DNA of 64,000 nucleotides from the NCBI GenBank assembly GCA_020809705.1, contig CP085828.1, forward strand, positions 7,130,001 to 7,194,000, written 5' to 3'. Of the stretch, positions 55,799-64,000 are shown one piece after another; positions within the stretch are counted from its first letter, which is position 1; every line of letters begins with the position of its first letter. Both the position numbers and the translations under genes were made by a program. The stretch is from Calonectria ilicicola. Lineage: Eukaryota; Ascomycota; Sordariomycetes; Hypocreales; Nectriaceae. The notes under the pieces were generated by a model that saw only the letters and a list, made by a program, of their open reading frames with translations, did not search any database and had not been told where the DNA came from.

Positions 55799-58119
55799 TT
55801 ATCAGGATCCAGGGCGGGGAAATTACGTTCATTCGCTACGGCCCGATAAGTGGGATGTTGGCGGCCTCATTGTTGGTGTGAGGGAATTCATCCTGAGCCC
55901 TCCTCATTCGCTCTTTGAATAAGCTTAAACCCATCGCTGATGTCATCATCAGGAATCTTTATAATTTTGTTGAACCATGGCGCCCCACAGCTAATGAGCC
56001 ATCATTCGTTTAGGGAGATGAACATGGAGCTAAAAAAGAACATGGGTCACGGCCGAAGCATCCACTCGAGGATACCAAGAATAAATTGATCCACGTGGTT
56101 GTTCTTTTGACCAGAGCTAATGAGAAAGGTCAAATAAAATTGGACTCTTGCGCATTGTTTTAATTGATAACTTTAGTCCAGTTAAAAGCCACATAGCGGG
56201 GCCAGCCCTGATTTCTCCAAGAAGCTCCAGAGTCACAAAGGCGGCGGATACAACTTTATTTGGCCATAATTTGTCATTTAGATCATATATGTTGCTACAG
56301 AACCTGGAATTATGCTTGAACTCACTATCGTATTTTTAAGGTTCATGTTAAAGAAAAGCCAATAGTCGGCTTTGTTGGGAAAAGAAAGGGCAGAAGGATG
56401 GGAAGAGAGAGCCAACTACAATATTCAACCAATTCTCTGCCGTGACAACCAAACTTTAGATCAGAGGAAAAAAACAGAAGATCTTGGACGGATGTCGGAA
56501 AAAAAAACATGCATAAAATTACGCTCCAACTTTGGCAGTTATGATACCTACGAGACTTGTTCGATTTTTTTATTACTACTACAAATACCATCCTCATGGT
56601 TTATTTTATGAATTATTGACCTACTACCAAATTCAATTGACTCCCAGTCATCGCCAATGCAGGCTCCCAAAGGTGGTCGTTGACTTAGTCTCTGCCGGAT
56701 TCTAGCCACGGCGCCACATCGGAGATTATTGGTAGTTCTATTTGCAAAAATAGGCATCCTTTGAGCGAACCCGCGCTAGCATACTCTTCGACATGTATTT
56801 CTGGCATATAATTCCCCATGAATCTGTATATGATGTCTACGCTCAATATTGCATCATATTGTTAGGGAAGTGACCTGTGTGGTGAAAAAGTCCGTGTCCA
56901 ATGTAGGGTTTTCAATTGTTGGCAAAATCGAGAAATACCTGATCTATTTACCTTTCACAGACGTCTTCTCGTTGCGCTTGCGATACAAGTCCAGAGGGAG
57001 CGGCTCAAACACCCCGAGGGGAATGAAGAGACCGGCATTTTTTCTCCTTAAAATGTGCCATTTGGAGAACATGCGTTAGTTTAGGATCATCAGACGAATC
57101 AATCATATGCAACCTGATAGTTCGGCGATTGGTTTATGGGCACGTGGGCATCCAAGTCATTACTAAGCGTAGCAGAACTGACGGTGTTCGTATCCAGGCA
57201 AGTAACTGTCTCTTTATCAGGCTATTTCCCCCCTCTTCTTCTTCGCCTTTTTATTACTATGATTATTATGGATAACCTATTGTACGGTGATCAGTTCGTG
57301 CACAGCCGAAACGTAAGCTCAGGCCGGGACAGGTAGCAATATTTTCAGAAGATATCTCAGTGCAACACAACGCCCGGCCAGATGGCGGGATCAAGCACCA
57401 TTTTAGCAGGACCAAGTGAAAACATCTCACAGCATTACATTGTATGAGGGATTTGGATGTTCAGAGGGTTCTTTTTTTACTATAAACAACGCTGATTGTT
57501 GTTTTCAATTCAGCCAAAAGGATGTGAGGAATAGATCATGTCACATAATGATAGCAACCAAGATGAGATCGGCCTCGATTCCATATTTGCGACAACAGCT
57601 ATCAATGCAGCCATCAGTCAACAAACCTAGCACAACACAGGGAGCCGTCGTATCCGCAAGGTGCAGAAAATTTCTCACCCTGAAGACCCCGCGCCATTTC
57701 AGCTGCTGTATCATCTTGTTCAGCCGTACGTTGACACTAACCGCATACGGTAAATGTCACCATTCGCAAGGCATCCCAGCTTTAACCCTCAACAACTCCA
57801 TGTTCCAAGGCGGTTTTTTGAAAAGAGGTGAAAAAGTCCCTTCATTATATAAAAACAAAAAAGAAATTTGAAAATAAAGAGAGTGGCTTGGCTTACATTT
57901 CAGCAGCCAAGAGCACAAGCATTTCAACACTCCTTCCAACCGCATAAATGGGCCCATTTTAACGCCAACACAACCCAGGCCTTGACCCTAAAGGGAAAGG
58001 CCCGTTCTTTTAGTGCCGCGCCAGTCTGCCTTGAAATACGGTGGCTGCATAGATAAGTTCCTCTCAAGTCCGTCCCCAGTTTAGGACATCTCTTTCCCCA
58101 AGGAACGCGTCTTGGCAAA
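55799..58119. other. Gene-poor region, 2.3 kb
   Basis: Divergent upstream space of the CDF transporter and the large membrane protein. No supported gene; the frame 57416-57871 has no recognisable features. Confidence 0.55.
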
Positions 58120-60282
58120 ATGATTGAATCATCGTCGTCGTTTCTGACGTCCTCAATACCGCTGTATCATAATGCATTCAAATCAATAATCTTCAGGGGC
58201 GCCGAGCTGCTCATGGGATTCTTCATTTACAAGCTGTTCTCCCTCATTGCCGCCCGGTCCAACCATTTCACATCGTACCTCATGTTTGCAGAGGACTACA
58301 TCCAACGCTTATGCTTTGTCTCATCTCGAGGCTTCTCTCAGGCTGGTATCCTCGTTCTTGTTTTCACTATTTTAAACATCCTTGCTTCTATGTACGGGAC
58401 ACTACTGTGGGCGTTGGATTCCCCTGGATACATTTTCCGAGCATCCGATGCGACCGTCGCAGACTACCAAGATCATCGCAACGAAAATGCGCCCTATATC
58501 GTGCAATTATACTTGGATCCTAAGAGCTTGAAGAGCTCAAGCAAAACTCTCGCAAATGCCTTAGGATCTGATATGTTTGATTCTTCCATCAACTGCACCT
58601 TGACGGGTCAAGTTGATCGGGGGACTCCAACAATAACCAAGCCAACACGGAAATCAGGAGTTGGACCTCGCATCTGGCTAGATGACGATGGCTTTTCTGT
58701 TACTCCAGACACTCTGGCTATGTATCCAACTAACATGACTCTCGAAGGCAAAGAGTTCCCTATCAACTGTATTGGGTATGGAGGAGGTCTGGCATCATGG
58801 GACTGCACCTTTGACAACGTCTTCGCAATGAATTTTATGAGTACCGTAACTGGAAGGCCTGAAGTTCACTGGGATGACAAATCTGACCTGATGTACAACT
58901 CGAGATACATCTCGCCGAGCAGAGTGGACAATATTTGGTACACCTTTGGTGCTGGCGCTGGTTCGGCAGCGATGATGCAAGTCTTCACAGTAACCAAAGC
59001 GACGAAACGCCACACATTTATCCAATCTACATCAAAAACCGTAATGATGGCAAGCCCAGATGCCCCGTTTATTGAAAAAGAAGTCAGAGACTTGATTCAA
59101 AGGAATTGGAGTTCGAACGAAACCGAAAGGACTGATCCGCTCCTTGAAAAAGTCACGCAGGGAATGATGGCAGCGCAAAGCAAGGGCAAGAGTTACCAGA
59201 TGGGAGCCGCTGCAAACGATAATGGCAATTTTACCGTGCTTCAGTATAACTGGGGCCTCTTCACCGCAACGTCAAGTGGCCAAGATTTATTCTCTCTCAT
59301 GATGATTACCACGACCAACATTACGTTAATACGTTCTGAAACTATCAGCAAAGCCCCGATACCTTTCGGAACGTGTTCTCATTCATCCTTTCAAAACGAA
59401 GCATTTGGGGGGAAGGTCACTGAAACTGATTGTGCTGGCTCCAGGCCTGACACGGAACTTGAATTCTTTGGCCAGGTCGACACATCGGCTGTTTTGATTA
59501 CGCACGGATTAGGTGATATCCATGCCAACACTAGCTCTGGATCTCTCAATAGTGATGTCTTGGCATGGCTTCGGAGCAATTCTGATAGAATGGAATCGTT
59601 GCTCATCGCAAAGGCGTATTCTGTCAGTATCAATCCATCGCTCGTGACCCTTAGCGTGGATATTTTGATGGTGGCTATTTCTGGCATGCAACTTTTCCTC
59701 AGCTGTTTAGCTGTTGGCCTCGTGTTATTTTCATGGTTTGGACTGTCATCCTTTGCTGATGCCCACTGGTCCAACAGCTTCTTGGCCAATATAGTGCATT
59801 CAACAGCAGGAATCCCCCGAGGACCTAACCCTGGATATATGTACCAACCTCCCGAGATTTCGTTATCGAGTCAACCAGGCAGAAAGTCCATGAGATTATT
59901 GGGCAAGGATTTTAGGCTCTACGATTCTGCTTCCATCCCCATGCAAACTACAGCTTCGCAAATCCCAGAGTCATACCACCCAGAACATCATCAGTCAACG
60001 CAATACCAGCCAACGCCATATGAGCCAACGCAATATCAGCCAACACAATACCAGTCAACTGAATACCAGTCAACTCAATATCAGTCGACACTATATCAGT
60101 CAACACCATACCAGTCAACCCCATATCAGTCAACCTCATATCAGCCAGCACCAGATTATGAAACAGGTGTTTCTTCAATGGGGAATGAGGAGGCTGTTTC
60201 TCCAAGAGAAAGTTTATTACCGGGTTATCCAATAGGATATTCAAAGGCTTATGATGGATACGACTACAACTCGAAAAGCTAA
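58120..60282 (+). CDS. Uncharacterised membrane protein with Q-S-T-x-Y pentapeptide tail
   Basis: Single exon of 720 residues. The N-terminal hydrophobic segments (near 25-45 and 70-95; GILVLVFTILNILASMYGTLLWAL) anchor the protein. A large middle part with many N-x-S/T sequons and several conserved-looking Cys (NCIGYGGGLASWDCTF, CSHSSFQNEAFGGKVTETDC) is probably extracytosolic. A strong membrane helix follows near residue 515-545 (VDILMVAISGMQLFLSCLAVGLVLFSW). The cytosolic C-terminal tail carries ten perfect [Q/E]-[S/P]-T-x-Y units. I know this layout from fungal 'hypothetical membrane proteins' without assigned function and cannot name a family. The tail is rich in Tyr and Thr, so it may be phosphorylated or act as a linker. 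Intact and with no intron. Confidence 0.75.
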   Translation: MIESSSSFLTSSIPLYHNAFKSIIFRGAELLMGFFIYKLFSLIAARSNHFTSYLMFAEDYIQRLCFVSSRGFSQAGILVLVFTILNILASMYGTLLWALDSPGYIFRASDATVADYQDHRNENAPYIVQLYLDPKSLKSSSKTLANALGSDMFDSSINCTLTGQVDRGTPTITKPTRKSGVGPRIWLDDDGFSVTPDTLAMYPTNMTLEGKEFPINCIGYGGGLASWDCTFDNVFAMNFMSTVTGRPEVHWDDKSDLMYNSRYISPSRVDNIWYTFGAGAGSAAMMQVFTVTKATKRHTFIQSTSKTVMMASPDAPFIEKEVRDLIQRNWSSNETERTDPLLEKVTQGMMAAQSKGKSYQMGAAANDNGNFTVLQYNWGLFTATSSGQDLFSLMMITTTNITLIRSETISKAPIPFGTCSHSSFQNEAFGGKVTETDCAGSRPDTELEFFGQVDTSAVLITHGLGDIHANTSSGSLNSDVLAWLRSNSDRMESLLIAKAYSVSINPSLVTLSVDILMVAISGMQLFLSCLAVGLVLFSWFGLSSFADAHWSNSFLANIVHSTAGIPRGPNPGYMYQPPEISLSSQPGRKSMRLLGKDFRLYDSASIPMQTTASQIPESYHPEHHQSTQYQPTPYEPTQYQPTQYQSTEYQSTQYQSTLYQSTPYQSTPYQSTSYQPAPDYETGVSSMGNEEAVSPRESLLPGYPIGYSKAYDGYDYNSKS
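59992..60153 (+). repeat. 15-bp coding tandem repeat (Q-S-T-x-Y)
   Basis: Ten exact-length units of 15 bp (CAGTCAACNNNATAY type) encode [Q/E][S/P]TxY, followed by a diverged QPAPD unit. The fourth residue varies (Q, P, E, L, S), while the first, third and fifth are nearly invariant. Confidence 0.92.
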
Positions 60283-60637
60283 TTGCACTTTTCTTACACT
60301 CTTCTATTTATGACTCTACTTCCGCCCTTTCCCAGTGATATCTACAATTAGCGCTTCCCATAATGAGCATGAGAGTGGTAGAAGTTGCACTCGAATCCCA
60401 ATTTAGCTTTGATTTTTCATGATAGCTTGTCATTTAATTTTCATTTTGTTATGAAGATAAAACAGTCTGACTTGAGACACATTTGCATTTAGATTATAGT
60501 ACATAATACATCAATCATACACATAAAAGCGTTGATTTGAACAAAGGAGATAAGAACCCCACACTGATTTCCCAAATACTTGTTATACATCATGAATCAT
60601 AATCATTATCGTCGTCATCACATTTTTGTTGGCATCA
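60283..60637. other. Convergent intergenic region
   Basis: 0.36 kb between the membrane protein and the S33 peptidase, tail to tail. AT-rich 3' flanking sequence only. Confidence 0.5.
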
Positions 60638-62444
60638 TCATGCAGCTATGATCAGCTTGTCGAAACCAAATTCATTAATAACGATTTCCCATCCCGAATT
60701 TGTCGCATTGGCGAACGGGGGAGCATCGCAATCGCAGATTGATCCGGGTGCGGGGAGCTTCCCCTCATTGAAGTAGGCGCTAGTAGCTTGGGCGGTACAC
60801 AATGAACCTCGTTCGAGGACGGTGTGCTATTGATTGTTAGCATATATAATGTTTAATTTTTCTTGGATGAGGGTACTCACACCGACACTATTTTGCTGGA
60901 GCAGGACACTGCCTTCGAATGTTGCGCTGACATTTTGTGCAGACTGCAAAGGAGTGATGGGATCATAAGGTAAGCCAATCAGCATGATTGGGTTCTTGGT
61001 CTTAACTTGAAAGTCTCCATCGTATCTCTCCTTTGCCCGCATCTCCCATCGCTCACATTGCATGATGTTGGCTTCTCTGACATCACCGCTCAGCCAGCTA
61101 ACGACATTGACCTTGTCCAGTACGGGGATCAGGTCTGTGATGTCGGTTTGCTCGACAATCGCGTCGCCGCACTGGATTCCGTAGAGCGCGTCAACATTGA
61201 AACTGTTTGTGATTGTGCTCTTGATACCGGCGATTTTTGCTAGCAGGGTAGAGTCTCGGCTCATGAGGATGTACAAAAGTTGAGAGACAGCCTGCCAGCT
61301 GTTGGCAGACTTAAGAGACTGCTGGAAGTAGCCCTTCACATCTACGTAGCTGTAGACTTCGGTACCGGCGACAACCGGCTTGAGCTTCAGTTCCTCGAAG
61401 AATGACTTTAGCTTTACTTCCAATTGAACTGCTGTGAGGTTGCCTGCTAGTGCGCAAGACTGAGGAGAGACGACACATTGAGTGCAGAAGGCAGAAAAGG
61501 CCTTGTCCGCATCCATATATGATTCAATATCACTGAAAAGGCAAATGGTTAGTATATTCCCTGGAAATGCAAAATAGTGGCATAGATGACTTACCGGTTG
61601 TGGTAATACTGAATCGGGTTGACCACTGAGTCCAGTAGGAGTTTGTCGATTCTCTCTGGGAACATTGCAGCAACAGTCGATCCCAAAAGCGTTCCGTAAG
61701 AGAATCCTATGCCGCATGTCAGACAAGATCATTAGCGGAAGGTTGGTATTCTTACCCAAATAGCGCAGCATGCCATCCTCCTTCAAGGCATCGACAATCT
61801 GGATCATGTCTCTCGCCACAAAGGCTGTTCCAATTAACTCTCCACTCTCACTTTGAGCAGCCGCACAGTCATCGGCCAACATCTTGCTGCTAATCCAATT
61901 TTGGGCTCGCCCCTCTGTATAGCCTCCAGCAACCCTTTTCCAGGTAGTCTCCGCTATTATCCTGTCCTCATCGGTAGCATAGCAAGAAAACGGAAGTGTT
62001 TCTCCGGTTCCTCTGTGTTGGTGTCTGCATTAGCCAATTAAAGTCCCCATAGGTTTTGAGCCAATGTATTGTTTACCTGGGCGAAAAACTGATAATATCA
62101 TAGTGACCTCCAGTTAAAGCTTGGACTATCAAGGCATTGGTTGCTAAACCGTCTTTGCCATCAATGCCCGGTCCTCCGAAATTGACTATTACGCTGCCTT
62201 TTGAAGGCTTCTTGAGGGCGTCCACTTTGTAGAGTTGTAGGTTGAGGGATTTCTCAGACAGTTCATCTGTATAATCAAGGGGAACGGACAAGCTTCCGCA
62301 CGAAATTGGGAGGACAGAGGTAAGATTCAATTGCTCGGTGCAGTCCCTCCACCCAATAGTGCTGTCTCGAGAGTAGAGAGGACGCGCTAGAGTGAGTGAG
62401 AAAAGATATAACTGTGCGAAGATAAAGGTAGATAATCTGGTCAT
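60638..62444 (-). CDS. Secreted alpha/beta-hydrolase, S33/TAP-type peptidase, five exons
   Basis: Exons 62444-62077, 62024-61756, 61706-61595, 61532-60881 and 60826-60638 give 529 residues with matching phases and GT-AG introns. A signal peptide covers about residues 1-20 (LSTFIFAQLYLFSLTLA). The oxyanion-hole strand NFGGPG precedes the nucleophile elbow GFSYG (Ser215). The other triad members fit Asp440 in LPYDPITP and His468 in GHTVLE, both inside the TAP-like C-terminal domain that ends CDCDAPPF. Members related to Streptomyces tripeptidyl aminopeptidase release short peptides from the N-terminus, or hydrolyse small esters and amides. Secretion suggests extracellular nutrient use. The nucleophile Ser lies directly after an exon junction, so mis-splicing would remove the active site. 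Confidence 0.88.
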
Positions 62445-64000
62445 TGCGATTGTTTAGTATGTTGAGGGTGAATTTGGTATTCTGTGAATGGAGACTATTG
62501 GATTCAAACGGGATCTCCCATGTTATATATCTTTTGACTTTGATTTTCTCGGTATCCTACGAAACTCCGGTGCGCAGCTGGTCGTGACATAGCCTGAGGC
62601 TGGTTGGCCAATTAGTGGGTCACCTCTCTTGGCTTGGAGACGCCGCCACTTTGTGCGTACGTCAATTGAAAAAAATACGCCTTGGGGAACTGGGGTAATG
62701 TCCCACTCCTGAGCCAGGGTCTCAACATTGACATTGACGTCACAAACCTATCCATCATTTGCTTTCCAGCGATTCGAAAGAAGTATGGAGAAATATTACC
62801 AAGTAAGTACTCAAATTATTTATATTTCTAGCTCAAATTCCATATGAGTGCCTTTCAAGCATGACTGAATTGTTACATCCGTGTTCCGTGGATCGTGTCA
62901 TGAACCTTAATGTACAGTACATCAATATCTAAATTTTGTACAAGCACTCATACACCGTAAAATCTCCTTCAAGTGTCGCAGGGTTCAATTCGAATGGCAA
63001 ATTCATGTCCCGAGTGGCTTGCATCTGTACGTGGAACCAAGCCGGCAGAGACCGCAATCAAGGGAAGGCCAAGACTGCATTTTCCGCGCCTTTCCGAGGG
63101 CTAAATTTAGCTCCTACAATAGAAAGGATCTACGTTCTAATCATAACATGTGGAAAATGAATTGCCTAATTCACTATCATGTGTTATTGAAGACAGCAGA
63201 AGAAAAATGCTGCTATTTGAGCAAGGTCACTAACAATAACATCTACAGTGACTTCCCGTACAATTATGACTTGAATATTAATAGAAAAGGCTTATTATGT
63301 GCTCATATTTTACATTGCCGATCATTTAATAACCTAACTTTGTGGGCCTTGGTGCGTTCTATCTCGTGGTTCCTCAGCCACGCTCAGTTGGGTTGGAGTT
63401 AGGCTTGGTTCACGATTGAGCGGGGCCAAATGAAATAACCACCAACTCGTAGGTTTTGCAATTTTTCTCACAGGGAAAATATCAAGGACAATAGAATGAC
63501 GATATTATCTCACAAATTATAGATACATATATAGCACCGGACTCAAATGAACACTGATGGGTAGTCATAAATGCATCGAGACTCGGACAAAAATGGTTCA
63601 CCAAAGGGATCATATGGCCAGCCAACTCCCAATCTGTCAAGTTCAGTAGTTAAATTCGTCCTGTGCACTTTCATTTGGTACCCCCAACGCCAAGCCTAAC
63701 GTCTACTGGTCTTTAGGGGCAAATGTCAAAGTGGCTGGTGGCGTGGCATCGTCCCTTTCCCCGGATTAGATCGCCGGCAGGCTCATCGTGCTGAAAGGCA
63801 TGTAGGATTGCACTAGCTCGATAAAATACCCGAATGGAGAAGTTCGGATCGATGGCAATGCAGTTGGCCTGCAGTGGATCTCCCGAGCTCTAGATGGATG
63901 GTATACACTCATTGTTTACATGATGATAGAAAGGCGGTAGAAAAATATAATCATGATTTAACAAAAGGAAGCGAGGCATCAGAAGAGGCGGCTCAGCTAC
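62445..64000. other. Gene-free right end, 1.55 kb
   Basis: Upstream region of the S33 peptidase and beyond. The frames at 62936-63402 overlap one another without protein-like features. No gene supported up to the window edge. Confidence 0.55.

Overview
The window looks like nuclear DNA of a filamentous ascomycete (Pezizomycotina; Eurotiales is a guess). Genes are spaced singly on both strands. Most contain 50-100 bp GT-AG introns that I could place by reading frame. The families are typical of these fungi: Zn2Cys6 regulators, NACHT-type STAND proteins, maltose-type MFS permeases, a PL3 pectate lyase, a GH43 galactanase-like enzyme and a secreted S33 peptidase. I see no rRNA, convincing tRNA, CRISPR or intact transposon.

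Left part (1-23 kb): an APH-fold kinase-like gene, a Cys/His triple-repeat gene with an in-frame TAG, an AYR1-like short-chain dehydrogenase with a one-base frameshift, a BAHD/condensation-like acyltransferase, an uncharacterised 'LPxEIR' protein, a six-exon aldo-keto reductase, a secreted SMP-30-like propeller, a NACHT/STAND gene with two in-frame TAA codons, a secreted GH43+CBM35-like enzyme with a GC-AG intron, and a maltose-type permease whose conserved tail lies behind a stop codon. Four of these ten genes carry single lesions in otherwise readable frames, so this part seems to be under relaxed selection.

Middle part (23-41 kb): pirin, a small GT8 glycosyltransferase, a Zn2Cys6 regulator converging on a secreted agmatinase-like ureohydrolase, a MATE transporter divergent from it, an APC amino-acid/choline permease, homogentisate 1,2-dioxygenase (all three iron ligands present) and an Ecm33/Sps2-like GPI wall protein. 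All of these read through cleanly. Nitrogen compounds link several of them (agmatinase, APC permease, tyrosine/phenylalanine catabolism), but I see no compact cluster.

Right part (41-64 kb): a tiny secreted precursor with two identical 22-residue peptide cores ending in Arg-Arg (the most interesting item), a second Zn2Cys6 regulator, an ICMT-like membrane methyltransferase, a pectate lyase, a six-exon MFS exporter, a CDF metal transporter, an unknown multi-pass protein with a Q-S-T-x-Y pentapeptide tail, and a secreted S33/TAP-type peptidase. Long gene-poor stretches (47.7-49.7, 51.6-54.4, 55.8-58.1 and 62.4-64 kb) separate them. All exon boundaries were inferred by hand from splice motifs, frame and family continuity; no transcript data or database search was available.
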